Below, in pieces: positions 43,317 through 51,779 of a DNA stretch of 64,000 nt. How positions within the stretch are numbered: position 1 is the first letter of the stretch; each line of letters starts with the position of its first letter. A model generated the notes under the pieces. The model saw only the letters and a program-made list of their open reading frames with translations. It did no database searches and was not told the DNA's origin. A program made the translations under genes and the position numbers. Source of the stretch: Peptoniphilus_A olsenii (GTDB taxonomy: Bacteria > Bacillota > Clostridia > Tissierellales > Peptoniphilaceae); contig NZ_JBEPMA010000002.1 of the NCBI RefSeq assembly GCF_040545475.1, positions 210,408 through 274,407 of the forward strand. The letters run 5' to 3'.

Positions 43317-43680
43317 TAGTCTCCCCCTCTTTCCAATAATTTTTTAACATATTAATAGAATCTTCCTTTTTAATTTCAAGTTGATTTGCCACATCAATCA
43401 AGCCATCACAAGCTTTATAAAAAGCTGAATTAGCAAGTTTTTTTATTAAAACTTCATCATCAGTAACAAATCTGCCTGCCGTTCTATTTGATCGTGCCAA
43501 TCCTTCACGCTCAAGTTCCTGCAAGGCCCTTTGGACAGTATTGGGATTTACACCATAAGACTGGGCTAGATTTCTAACTGTGTCTATTTTTTGTCCCGCC
43601 TTCCACTCATTACCTGAAATTTTAATTTTAAAATCTTCTAATAATTGAATGTAAATAGGCCTACTATTGTCAAAATCCAT
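43309..43680 (-). CDS. GntR family (YtrA-type) transcriptional regulator
   Basis: A 123-residue short GntR protein: PIYIQLLEDFKIKISGNEWK, then the winged helix-turn-helix VRNLAQSYGVNPNTVQRALQELE, a wing ending RFVTDDE, and a helical C-terminal half. The lack of a large ligand domain is typical of the YtrA subfamily, which represses ABC transporter operons. The downstream ABC ATPase is broken by the ICE, so it now probably controls a truncated operon. GGAGGTG precedes the ATG. Confidence 0.88.
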   Translation of the reverse strand: MDFDNSRPIYIQLLEDFKIKISGNEWKAGQKIDTVRNLAQSYGVNPNTVQRALQELEREGLARSNRTAGRFVTDDEVLIKKLANSAFYKACDGLIDVANQLEIKKEDSINMLKNYWKEGETNE

Positions 43681-43698
43681 ATAGCACCTCCAATTTAT

Positions 43699-43712
43699 AA
43701 TGTTGTAACATT
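43699..43712. promoter_or_regulatory. Likely GntR operator in the 5' leader
   Basis: AATGTT-GT-AACATT is a perfect inverted repeat lying between the promoter and the GntR start codon. YtrA-type regulators bind inverted repeats in their own promoter region, so this is the natural autoregulation site. Another ACAAC-rich stretch lies next to it. Confidence 0.45.
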
Positions 43713-43744
43713 GTGTTGTTGTATTACTTCCTTAGTACAATCAT

Positions 43745-43773
43745 ATTATATATTAACTTTTTATAATTATCAA
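43745..43773 (-). promoter_or_regulatory. Promoter of the GntR-ABC operon
   Basis: TTGATA (43768-43773), 17-bp spacer and TATAAT (43745-43750) on the minus strand. Confidence 0.65.
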
Positions 43774-43833
43774 GACCTTTTTTAATTTTAAAAAATAAAT
43801 TTCTTTCCTTAAAATTAATGTTTTTAATAAAAA

Positions 43834-43885
43834 AAGAGGGTTTAGAATAATTGCTCTAAATAATGCTTCATTCTAATTCCCTCTT
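43834..43885 (-). terminator. Terminator after the class V aminotransferase gene
   Basis: AAGAGGG pairs with CCCTCTT and, inside it, TTAGAAT pairs with ATTCTAA; a T-run follows on the minus strand. Confidence 0.75.
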
Positions 43886-43917
43886 ACAAAAATAAATATA
43901 TAATTCTTATTATTAAA

Positions 43918-45051
43918 CTAAAATTCTTTTAAGTATTTTTTAAACTCTTCCAAAAGAGATTTTTTAGTCACTATACCAAGCTCATCAAAAACTTCATCAA
44001 GCTTTTCAAATAGTTCTATAAAATTATCATATGAAATATTATTTCCCATATGCCCTATTCTGAAAATTTTATTTGTCAGTTCACCTGCTCCTTTGGATAT
44101 AATTATTCCTTTGTTTTTAAGAGCGTCAAATATTTCGCTACTTGTGTGATTTTCAGGACAAATCACAGCGGTAACTGTATTTGAATACGAATCTTTGGGA
44201 TACAAAGAAAACCCCGCACTAACAAAGGCATTACGAGTTGCATGTGCATATTGACTGTGCTCTCTTACAAAATCTTTTGATAATAATATATCCAATGCTT
44301 CATCTAATGCATAAACCAAATTTTCGTTCATAGTATATGGAAATGCAAAACCCGAACTCGTATCATATTTATAATAATTTTCAAAATTCATATAGTAACT
44401 AGAAACGGGAGTTTTCCTATCTGCAATAGCTATCTTAGCTTCTTTTGAAATTGTTATAAGTGTCAAGCCAGTTGGTGCTGAAATACATTTTTGCGAACCA
44501 CCAAGTGCAATATCTACATTGTATTCATCAAAGTTAAATTCTTCACCACCCATGCCTGATACTGTATCCACAATAGTGAGTATATTATATTTTTTTAACA
44601 AATTACATATACCTTTTATATCATTTGTTATTCCAGAAGGTGTTTCACAATGAACCATAGTAGCTACTTTAAATTCATTATCATTTTTTAGAAAATTTTC
44701 TAGTTTCTTTACGTCAATTCCTCTTCTAAAGTCATCTTTATACATGACAACTTCCCCACCACAATATTTTACAAAATCTGCAAAACCTTCACCAAATATT
44801 CCATTATAAATAACAAGCACTCTATCTCCCTTTTCTACTAGATTTAAAACAGCAGCTTCAAGCCCAAGCATAGCTTCTCCGAGCATAGCGAATGAAGTAG
44901 CTTCTGTATTTAATAATGTTGAAATCTTTTTTTCCATATTTCTATGAAAAATTTCATATTGTATATCTAAGTCGGGATTAGTGAGTGACTCTCCCATTCT
45001 ACTTAAAACTCTTTTATCAATTGAAGTTGGACCTGCACATAATAATTTCAT
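43918..45051 (-). CDS. Class V PLP-dependent aminotransferase (alanine-glyoxylate / serine type)
   Basis: A 377-residue fold-type I enzyme. It starts LLCAGPTSIDKRVLSRMG, the usual opening for alanine-glyoxylate/serine-pyruvate aminotransferases, and has HCETPSGI, the cofactor Asp in IVDTVSGMGGEEF and the Schiff-base Lys in GGSQKCISAPTG (near residue 184). The substrate pair could be alanine/glyoxylate, serine/pyruvate or a purine-derived amine; sequence cannot decide. It lies after ribU, which has its own terminator, so it is probably transcribed separately or by read-through. Confidence 0.85.
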   Translation of the reverse strand: MKLLCAGPTSIDKRVLSRMGESLTNPDLDIQYEIFHRNMEKKISTLLNTEATSFAMLGEAMLGLEAAVLNLVEKGDRVLVIYNGIFGEGFADFVKYCGGEVVMYKDDFRRGIDVKKLENFLKNDNEFKVATMVHCETPSGITNDIKGICNLLKKYNILTIVDTVSGMGGEEFNFDEYNVDIALGGSQKCISAPTGLTLITISKEAKIAIADRKTPVSSYYMNFENYYKYDTSSGFAFPYTMNENLVYALDEALDILLSKDFVREHSQYAHATRNAFVSAGFSLYPKDSYSNTVTAVICPENHTSSEIFDALKNKGIIISKGAGELTNKIFRIGHMGNNISYDNFIELFEKLDEVFDELGIVTKKSLLEEFKKYLKEF

Positions 45052-45078
45052 AATTTGCTCCTTTTGAAATTTAAAAAA

Positions 45079-45104
45079 GGTGAATTATCCGTAGACAATT
45101 CACC
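45079..45104 (-). terminator. Terminator after ribU
   Basis: GGTGAATT pairs with AATTCACC, followed on the minus strand by TTTTTT. Confidence 0.8.
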
Positions 45105-45123
45105 TAAAATAATAATATTTTAA

Positions 45124-45729
45124 TTAATTTTTAAAAAGCGGACTTACTTTTTTATATACTAACATCATAACAGCCGATGTTGTAAAACCTTTAATCAAAT
45201 TAAAAGGCAATACAGAATATAACATCATTGATAATAAATCATGAATCCTAGGTGTAATAGCATTTCCCATATCAATGATTACTTGCATAGGCATAACTTT
45301 TGAGTATAGTGGAAATACAACAAAATAATTTGAAAGCATTGCTACAGTTGTCATAGATATTACCCCTACAGTCAGTGCATATATAGCCCCTTTATAAGTT
45401 CTATGTCTCTTATAAATTAAACTAGAAGTAGATGCAAAGGTTGCAGAAATAATAAAATTAGAAAGCTCTCCTATACCTGCTGTCATTGTTCCCTTAAAAA
45501 TTAAAGCCAATACATTTTTTAGACCAGCAATCAAAATTCCATAAACTGGCCCCAATGTGAATGCCCCGACAAGAACTGGCAAATCAGATATGTCAAGCTC
45601 CATAAAACTCGGCGCTACAAAAGTAAGTGGCACTTGAAAATACATAAGTATAAATGCTATTACCGCAAGCATTGATACTTTAGTGATTTCTCTCGAACTA
45701 CAAAAAGATTTTGTATTTACTTTATTCAT
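45124..45729 (-). CDS. ribU: Riboflavin ECF transporter substrate-binding component
   Basis: A 201-residue membrane protein with about six segments: VSMLAVIAFILMYFQVPLTF, then ELDISDLPVLVGAFTLGPVYG, the typical RibU loop, and KNVLALIFKG. It captures riboflavin or FMN for an energy-coupling-factor transporter whose ATPases and EcfT are encoded elsewhere. The FMN riboswitch directly upstream confirms the substrate and gives FMN-dependent repression. GGAGG precedes the ATG. Confidence 0.93.
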   Translation of the reverse strand: MNKVNTKSFCSSREITKVSMLAVIAFILMYFQVPLTFVAPSFMELDISDLPVLVGAFTLGPVYGILIAGLKNVLALIFKGTMTAGIGELSNFIISATFASTSSLIYKRHRTYKGAIYALTVGVISMTTVAMLSNYFVVFPLYSKVMPMQVIIDMGNAITPRIHDLLSMMLYSVLPFNLIKGFTTSAVMMLVYKKVSPLFKN

Positions 45730-45756
45730 TTTACCTCCAATTGGGGCAATAAAAAA

Positions 45757-45772
45757 CCCCGAATCTTCGGGG
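45757..45772 (-). terminator. Expression-platform terminator of the FMN riboswitch
   Basis: CCCCGAA pairs with TTCGGGG around two bases, followed on the minus strand by TTTTTT. It sits between the aptamer and the ribU ribosome binding site, so FMN binding should favour early termination. Confidence 0.85.
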
Positions 45773-45781
45773 TCAAAGATT

Positions 45782-45890
45782 AAATCATTCTATCATCCAG
45801 ACTTTACTGTCGGTATTGGAGTTTCACCAATTCAGCTTGCGCTCGCGGACTTTACCGCCGGTTGGGAATTGCACCCTACCCTGAAGATTT
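45782..45890 (-). promoter_or_regulatory. FMN riboswitch (RFN element)
   Basis: The minus strand carries the RFN landmarks in order: AGGGTAGGGTGCAATTCCC, ACCGGCGGTAAAGTCCGCGA, TTGGTGAAACTCCAA, CCGACAGTAAAGTCTGGATG, with AAATC/GATTT closing the base stem. It controls ribU through the terminator that follows. Confidence 0.97.
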
Positions 45891-45946
45891 AATAAATATT
45901 TTATTAACTTAATTTAATTATACCATTTGTCAAAAATATTACAAGT

Positions 45947-47329
45947 CTAACTAATTTTTTGAGTACTAGAATCATATACAACTACTGGCATTCCATTAAA
46001 AGTATTTTCAAAAAGTCGTGGCATATCTTTTGGCGGAATATTTATACAACCATGAGAACCATTGGTTCTATAATTAGATCCACCAAAACTACTCCTCCAT
46101 GTAGCATCATGAAGACCAATTCCTCGCCAGTTTATTGGAAGCCAATAGCTAACCTTTGAACGATAATTCTCACCTGTTAAATATCTATCTTTCTCACGAG
46201 ACCATATTTTGTCAGTTCCTGTTGGCGTAGAATTACCTCTGTTGGGATTTCCAGTGACAATATTTGTTTTTAAAATCATCTGGCCATCTTTATAAAACCA
46301 AAGCATTTGTCTAGCTAAATCTACTTCAATATAAGAATTTCCCAAATCATTTTCTGCTCTGCTATTTGCTGTCAACTTGTAGACGGGAGTGAGTTCTTTA
46401 TCCTCACCTGTTGCTAAAATATTTGCAAGCTCTTCCTTAGTCTTTTCAATATCAGTTAACCAGCCATATATACCACCATTTACACGAACTTTTCCTATAT
46501 CAGTAGCATTAAACTCACGAGTACCCTTAAATGTGTCATATTTGCCAGCAAGTGTTTTTACAAAACTATCTATTTTTTCATCATCTGGCACCAAAGTTCC
46601 ATTTTCTGATTTAGAAAATAAAGCAATCATTTTTTGACCAGTAATTTCTTCTTTTCTATCTTCAAAATTATAAACAATTTTTCTGTCATAAACATCTTCA
46701 TAAGATTTTAACTGATTTTTTAAATAGTCACTATCAGAAGTTATATTGGGGCTCAAATATAATTCCTGTTCTGCTAAATCAACAGTATCCTCACCTTTAG
46801 AGAATGTATCGATAATAGCTTTTTTTAATAAATCAACTCTTACAATATTGCCTTCAATTTCATCTACTATTTTGAAGTTGCCATTTTCAAAAACTACTTT
46901 TGCATCCTCTGGATAGACATTGCCATTTTTAACGGCTTTTAAATTTTGAATTTTAAGATCTAATAGATTATCATCTAAATCAACAGAATGTTTTAAATCA
47001 AAATCTTTTTCTATTAAAGATGCAATAGGCCAATAAAAAGGTATTTGATGAATATCATCAACATCAATGAGCCTATCATCATATTTAATATCTGTTGAAG
47101 AAATATATTCGTCCTCTTTTACATCTTTAGCTTTAATAAAAACTTTTAAGTCCTTAGAAAGTTCCTCATAATTTTTTTCAAGTTCCGAAATTTTTGTCAA
47201 ACCAAAATCAATGCCATTGATATAGGTTTTTGGCATAAATCTATCACTAAATAGATATACCCCTGCAATATATACTGATAGTATAAAAAATAAAATCATA
47301 AAAATAAATATTTTAAAGCTCTTTTTCAT
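45947..47329 (-). CDS. L,D-transpeptidase (YkuD) with N-terminal membrane anchor
   Basis: A 460-residue protein. A basic start and one membrane segment (about 5-25, IFIFMILFFILSVYIAGVYL) place the rest outside. The middle (about 60-310) looks like two VanW/PG_binding_4-type domains. The C-terminal YkuD domain has the catalytic Cys in GSHGCINI (near residue 428), following the conserved GLHDATW. It makes 3-3 cross-links in peptidoglycan or attaches wall proteins. GGAGGAA precedes the ATG. It is a single gene. Confidence 0.9.
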   Translation of the reverse strand: MKKSFKIFIFMILFFILSVYIAGVYLFSDRFMPKTYINGIDFGLTKISELEKNYEELSKDLKVFIKAKDVKEDEYISSTDIKYDDRLIDVDDIHQIPFYWPIASLIEKDFDLKHSVDLDDNLLDLKIQNLKAVKNGNVYPEDAKVVFENGNFKIVDEIEGNIVRVDLLKKAIIDTFSKGEDTVDLAEQELYLSPNITSDSDYLKNQLKSYEDVYDRKIVYNFEDRKEEITGQKMIALFSKSENGTLVPDDEKIDSFVKTLAGKYDTFKGTREFNATDIGKVRVNGGIYGWLTDIEKTKEELANILATGEDKELTPVYKLTANSRAENDLGNSYIEVDLARQMLWFYKDGQMILKTNIVTGNPNRGNSTPTGTDKIWSREKDRYLTGENYRSKVSYWLPINWRGIGLHDATWRSSFGGSNYRTNGSHGCINIPPKDMPRLFENTFNGMPVVVYDSSTQKIS

Positions 47330-47504
47330 ATTTCCTCCGAAAGTATATTATACTCCAAATAGATAAATATTATAGCATTTTTATAAAAAAATACTTGAAC
47401 AATTTAAAAATATTTGTTATACTTTAAAAGTTGTAAAAAGAGATAACTGAATTTAAACTCTCTTTACAAAATATATATATTTTAAAAAAATTGTAAAAAA
47501 TCTA

Positions 47505-47533
47505 TTGACAATAAATAAATAAAACTATATAAT
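47505..47533 (+). promoter_or_regulatory. Consensus promoter of the tRNA gene
   Basis: TTGACA (47505-47510), 17-bp spacer, TATAAT (47528-47533), 22 bp before the tRNA. Confidence 0.85.
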
Positions 47534-47555
47534 ATATCTTGTTGTTAAACTTCAT

Positions 47556-47639
47556 GCGGGAGTGGCGGAATTGGCAGACGCGCTAGACTTAGGATCTAGT
47601 TCCATTGGAGTGGGGGTTCAAGTCCTCTTTCCCGCACCA
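47556..47639 (+). tRNA. tRNA-Leu (anticodon UAG)
   Basis: An 84-base class II tRNA with encoded CCA. The acceptor GCGGGAG pairs with the 3' TTCCCGC-A-CCA. The anticodon stem CTAGA/TCTAG encloses the loop CTTAGGA, giving anticodon TAG, which reads CUA. GGTTCAAGTCC forms the T loop. Confidence 0.96.
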
Positions 47640-47642
47640 TTT

Positions 47643-47665
47643 ATAAAGTCCATTTAGGGCTTTAT
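47643..47665 (+). terminator. tRNA terminator
   Basis: ATAAAGTCC pairs with GGGCTTTAT (one wobble) around a 5-base loop, followed by TTTTTT. Confidence 0.75.
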
Positions 47666-47879
47666 TTTTTTACAAATTTTAAATAATATAAAACAAGTAT
47701 AGTATATTATACCCAATTATTTTTTAAATGCTACTAATTGCTTTAATTAAATTTAATCATTTATTTCACAAATACAGTCATACCAAAATAATTTAATTTA
47801 ATTTTTATAATCCATAATTTCTTCTCATTTTTTTTATTTCTGTTATAATAGTAATATATTTTAGAAATGGGATGATATC

Positions 47880-48281
47880 TTGAATTTTAAAGATAAAATT
47901 AGGAATTTTATGATTGGCAGAAATGGTCACGATTCCTTGAATACTTTCATATATGCACTTATTCTAGTGCTACTTATTGTCAATATTTTTGTCAAAAATA
48001 GTATTTTGTCAACTGTAGCTATTATTCTTTTAATATATAGTTATTATAGATTATTATCAAAAGATATAGTGAGTCGCAGTGCTGAGAATAAAAAGTTTCT
48101 AGACACTATAAATCCTTTATTAAAAAAGTTTAATTTTTCTAAAAATGCTTTCAAGAACAGGAAGGAATATAAATACTTCACTTGCCCAAAATGCAATCTC
48201 GCTATGAAAGCACCTCGTGGCAAGGGCAAATTATTGATTACTTGCAAAAAATGTGGTGAAAAATTTCACATAAATAGCTAA
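47880..48281 (+). CDS. Membrane protein with C-terminal zinc ribbon
   Basis: A 133-residue protein with two membrane segments (about 24-60, FIYALILVLLIVNIFV and STVAIILLIYSYY) and a C-terminal zinc ribbon: CPKCNLAMKAPRG, then CKKCGEKFH. The start is TTG, chosen because NFKDKIRNFMIGRNG looks like the conserved N-terminus. An ATG ten codons in with a weak AGGA site is the alternative. The function is unknown. A shared bidirectional terminator separates it from apt. Confidence 0.75.
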   Translation: MNFKDKIRNFMIGRNGHDSLNTFIYALILVLLIVNIFVKNSILSTVAIILLIYSYYRLLSKDIVSRSAENKKFLDTINPLLKKFNFSKNAFKNRKEYKYFTCPKCNLAMKAPRGKGKLLITCKKCGEKFHINS

Positions 48282-48355
48282 TGCTTAAATCTATTTAAAA
48301 TTATATTTATATTATAATTAAAAATATTCCGTTCATAATTTAACTTATATAAGAT

Positions 48356-48389
48356 TTAAAAACTCTTTAGGCCTCTAAAGAGTTTTTAA
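48356..48389. terminator. Bidirectional terminator between zinc-ribbon gene and apt
   Basis: A perfect 15-bp stem (TTAAAAACTCTTTAG and its complement) around GCCT, with T-rich flanks on both strands. It overlaps the last codons of apt. Confidence 0.88.
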
Positions 48390-48895
48390 TATTTTATTAT
48401 ACTTTTCACATCAATTCCATCGAGCATTTTTCGACCTTTTAAGTCAACAAGTTCTATTAAAAACACAAGTGAATCTACTTTTCCACCTAGTTTTTCAATT
48501 AGTCCAACACACGCTTTTGCAGTTCCACCTGTGGCGAGCAAATCATCAACTATTACTACTCTTTCACCTTTGTTTATTGCGTCAGTGTGCATTTCGACAG
48601 AGTCACTGCCATACTCTAAATCATAGCTTTCTGAAATTTTATCAGATGGTAGTTTCCCAGGCTTTCTCACTGGAACAAATCCTTTATTTAATTTATACGC
48701 AAGAGCAGAACCAAATATAAAACCACGTGCCTCCACACCAATTATTTTATCTACATTCTCATTTATTTCTGCAGCCATCTCATCAATTGCTTCACTAAAT
48801 GCATCCGAATCTTTTAATAAAGTTGTGATATCTCTAAATACTATTCCCTCTTGGGGATAATCGTAAATACTTCTAATACTTTTTTCTAAATTCAT
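48386..48895 (-). CDS. apt: Adenine phosphoribosyltransferase
   Basis: A 169-residue enzyme that makes AMP from adenine and PRPP. Motifs: SIYDYPQEGIVFRDITTLL at the start, GVEARGFIFG, VRKPGKLPS and the PRPP-binding loop VVIVDDLLATGGTA. The chosen start is the ATG six bases after GGAGG; a TTG two codons earlier sits directly on that site and is unlikely. Length is normal for the family. Confidence 0.97.
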   Translation of the reverse strand: MNLEKSIRSIYDYPQEGIVFRDITTLLKDSDAFSEAIDEMAAEINENVDKIIGVEARGFIFGSALAYKLNKGFVPVRKPGKLPSDKISESYDLEYGSDSVEMHTDAINKGERVVIVDDLLATGGTAKACVGLIEKLGGKVDSLVFLIELVDLKGRKMLDGIDVKSIIKY

Positions 48896-49012
48896 ATACA
48901 ACCTCCAGCTTTTTTTATTATATCATACTGACATAGTAATTTATTGTACTCTTTTATATTTTTTATTTTAATGGTATAATTGGTTAATTATATTTTTAAA
49001 GAGATGATGAAG

Positions 49013-50440
49013 ATGAATGTTAATGAGAAGAAAAAAGTTGAACAAAAAAAAGTTAGAAAAGCAAATTTTATTGAGGCATTAATTGTATTTATTGTCTTAA
49101 TTGCTGTAATGTTTATTTCGATAATAGTTTTTGAACAAGATCCACATATTCCTATGTTAATTGGCGTTGTTGCCGCTGCACTTATGGCTCTTAAAATTGG
49201 GTATTCATGGAGTTTTATAGAAAAGTCCATGATTGGAGGTATATCACAAGCCATGCAATCTATAATAATTCTTGCAATTATAGGTGTACTTGTTGGTGTA
49301 TGGATACTTTCCGGAGTAGTACCTACAATGATTTATTATGGCCTTATGATTATTAAACCTTCTATATTTTTAGTGGCGACTGTAATTATAACATCAATAA
49401 CATCTATTGCTACTGGAACATCTTGGGGAACAGCAGGAACAATGGGTATTGCACTTATGGGTATTGCAAAAGGGCTTGGTATACCAGCCCCTATAACTGC
49501 TGGAGCAGTATTATCTGGTGCATACTTTGGTGACAAAATGAGCCCTCTTTCTGATACGACAAATCTAGCACCTGCTATGGCGGGCACTGATGTATTTACT
49601 CATGTAAAATCTATGGCAAAACCTACAATTATTGCTTATGCTATTACACTTGTAATTTTTGGCTATTATTCTTATAAATTTAAAGCACAGTCTAGCGATT
49701 TAACTAAAGTAGCTGAAATTATGACAGGTTTGCAAGATAATTTTTATATTTCCCCATTACTTTTATTGCCACCGTTAATAGTTATATTATCAATTGCTAA
49801 AAGAACTCCTGCAATTCCAGGTATAAGTCTTGGGATTATTGCAGCAGCTATTTTGTCTCCTATTTTTCAACAGTCAAATTTTGGTGAAATTCTACACGCT
49901 GCTTTAGAAGGTTATGATTCCAACACCGGTATTTCTGCAATTGATGAGCTTCTAACTACTGGCGGTTTAAACAACATGATGTCTTCTATTTCACTTACGC
50001 TTATTGCCATGATGTTTGGAGGAATAGCAGAAAGCACTGGAATACTAGAAGCCATTGTAGAAAAAATTGTCCACAAAATAAAATCAAAAGTCGGTATTGT
50101 TGCCACTACCATCGTAACTTGTTTTGTATCAAATGCAACAATGCCCGAACAATATATCTCAATTGTAGTTCCAGGTAGAATGTTTAAACAAGAATATAAA
50201 AGTAGAGGAATACATCCAAAGCTTCTTTCTTCTTCTTTGGAATCTGGAGGGACAGTTACTTCTGCAATGATTCCTTGGAATACATGTGGTGCTTACATGA
50301 CACAAGTTCTTGGTGTTAGCACAACAGCATACCTCCCTTTCTTATATTTTAATCTTTTGATGCCAGTGATACAAATTATAATTACTGCAATTGATAGCGA
50401 TAAGTTAAATATAGAAAATGACCCTGACACCGCTTTTTGA
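49013..50440 (+). CDS. nhaC: NhaC-type Na+/H+ antiporter
   Basis: A 475-residue polytopic protein with about twelve hydrophobic segments. Family motifs: IATGTSWGTAGTMGIALM, GAYFGDKMSPLSDTTNLAPA and SGGTVTSAMIPWNTCGAYM. It exchanges Na+ for H+, or organic ions such as malate/lactate in some relatives. The start is uncertain: ATG at 49013 is chosen, 49004 is possible, and a TTG at 48980 lacks a site and overlaps a TATAAT box. Confidence 0.88.
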   Translation: MNVNEKKKVEQKKVRKANFIEALIVFIVLIAVMFISIIVFEQDPHIPMLIGVVAAALMALKIGYSWSFIEKSMIGGISQAMQSIIILAIIGVLVGVWILSGVVPTMIYYGLMIIKPSIFLVATVIITSITSIATGTSWGTAGTMGIALMGIAKGLGIPAPITAGAVLSGAYFGDKMSPLSDTTNLAPAMAGTDVFTHVKSMAKPTIIAYAITLVIFGYYSYKFKAQSSDLTKVAEIMTGLQDNFYISPLLLLPPLIVILSIAKRTPAIPGISLGIIAAAILSPIFQQSNFGEILHAALEGYDSNTGISAIDELLTTGGLNNMMSSISLTLIAMMFGGIAESTGILEAIVEKIVHKIKSKVGIVATTIVTCFVSNATMPEQYISIVVPGRMFKQEYKSRGIHPKLLSSSLESGGTVTSAMIPWNTCGAYMTQVLGVSTTAYLPFLYFNLLMPVIQIIITAIDSDKLNIENDPDTAF

Positions 50441-50498
50441 CTTTTAATAATATGCTTTCTCATGTATAATTGAGGAGGAATTATTAAAGAGGTGTTAT

Positions 50499-51251
50499 AT
50501 GTATAAAGAAATTATTGAAAAGCTGACATGTGCGAGTGTAACTAAAAAGAATTTGCTAGAAAAGTCTATCTTTAGATATTTAGTTGCTGCTGCTCTTGCC
50601 GGCTTTTTTATTGGAATGGGAATACTTATCATGGCGCAGTCAATTTTGATTTTTAAAGATATTAGTTTTCCTATTGTAAAATTTGTAAATGGTTTTGTAT
50701 TCTCCCTTGCATTATCTTATGTGATATTTGCAGGAGGAGAGCTGTTTACTGGTAATGTCCTTGTAATGAGCATGGCCGGCTTTAATAAAAGAATTGATGT
50801 AAATTCGCTGCTTAAAGTATTCATTTTTTCCTATGTAGGAAATTTATTGGGTGCTTTTGTCATCTCAATTCTTTATTCTAGTACCAACATCAATAGCGAC
50901 TTGCAATCTATTATAATATCAATGGCAGAAGCCAAAATAAATCAAGATTTTATAACATTATTATTTAAAGGTATTATGTGCAATATTTTAGTTTGTTTAG
51001 CAGTATTGATTTGTAACAGAAATATTCAAGATATTGCAAAACTTATCATGATATTTTGGTGTATTTTTCCTTTTGTTGCATTGGGCTTTGAACATAGTGT
51101 AGCTAACATGACTTGCTTTACTCTTGCAAAGATTTTTAATCCATCAATTAATATTATGAGTATCTCAAATAATTTAATACCTGTCACTATTGGAAATATT
51201 ATAGGCGGCTTATTAGTCAGCTTAACATATTACACAATTGGTAGAGAATAA
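50499..51251 (+). CDS. Formate/nitrite transporter (FNT) family channel
   Basis: A 250-residue protein with about six membrane segments. FNT signatures: LAGFFIGMGILIMAQ, FAGGELFTGNV, FKGIMCNILVCLAV and ALGFEHSVANM, which carry the conserved pore His and the P-loop Lys region. It probably moves formate, lactate, nitrite or hydrosulfide; the substrate cannot be decided here. AGAGGTG precedes the ATG. It lies 58 bp after nhaC and may be co-transcribed. A strong terminator follows. Confidence 0.88.
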   Translation: MYKEIIEKLTCASVTKKNLLEKSIFRYLVAAALAGFFIGMGILIMAQSILIFKDISFPIVKFVNGFVFSLALSYVIFAGGELFTGNVLVMSMAGFNKRIDVNSLLKVFIFSYVGNLLGAFVISILYSSTNINSDLQSIIISMAEAKINQDFITLLFKGIMCNILVCLAVLICNRNIQDIAKLIMIFWCIFPFVALGFEHSVANMTCFTLAKIFNPSINIMSISNNLIPVTIGNIIGGLLVSLTYYTIGRE

Positions 51252-51258
51252 AAAAAAT

Positions 51259-51304
51259 CGAATTTGTCCTGTACTTCTATTTGAAAATATAAGGCACAAA
51301 TTCG
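51259..51304. terminator. Bidirectional terminator after the FNT gene
   Basis: CGAATTTGT pairs with ACAAATTCG, with A-run before and T-run after on both readings. Confidence 0.8.
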
Positions 51305-51352
51305 TTTTTTATTTTTTTATATTATAAATTTATAATAATAATTTATTTAAAA

Positions 51353-51769
51353 TTAATCTTTCAATTTTCTCAATTTATCGCCTTTGTTAAACATAGTAAA
51401 AGTTCCATGAGCAATAAATTTTTCATCTTCATTATAGACTTTCACATCTATAATATTCGTAGTCCTTCCCGAATGCAAAATTTCTGTTTTTGTATAAAGT
51501 TTTTCTCCTTCTTTTGAGGCAGAAATGAAATTAATACTCGAGTCCAGGGTTACTGATATTTTATCTTTTAGTACTAACAAAAATCCACTGGCACTATCCA
51601 TAAGCGAATATAGAGCCCCTCCATGTACAACACCTATAGCATTAATATGCTGAGCTGCTGGTGTCATTTCAATGACTAAATTATCACCATTATAGCTATG
51701 CACTTTAAAATTATTTGCAACTGCATAGTCGTCTTTTTCTATTCTTTCAATTAATTCTTCCCTATTCAT
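51353..51769 (-). CDS. PaaI family hotdog thioesterase
   Basis: A 138-residue hotdog-fold protein with the family core HINAIGVVHGGALYSLMDSA, where the Gly-Gly and Asp form the thioester site, and TVTLDSSINFI-like strands (SVTLDSSINFISAS). It hydrolyses acyl-CoA or aryl-CoA thioesters; substrate unknown. It is 10 bp downstream of dinB and so probably in one operon. Confidence 0.87.
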   Translation of the reverse strand: MNREELIERIEKDDYAVANNFKVHSYNGDNLVIEMTPAAQHINAIGVVHGGALYSLMDSASGFLLVLKDKISVTLDSSINFISASKEGEKLYTKTEILHSGRTTNIIDVKVYNEDEKFIAHGTFTMFNKGDKLRKLKD

Positions 51770-51779
51770 ACATTTACTC

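Noticed and set aside
48980..49012. TTG start for the NhaC gene
   Set aside because: No ribosome binding site, and it overlaps a TATAAT-like box; later ATG codons fit better.
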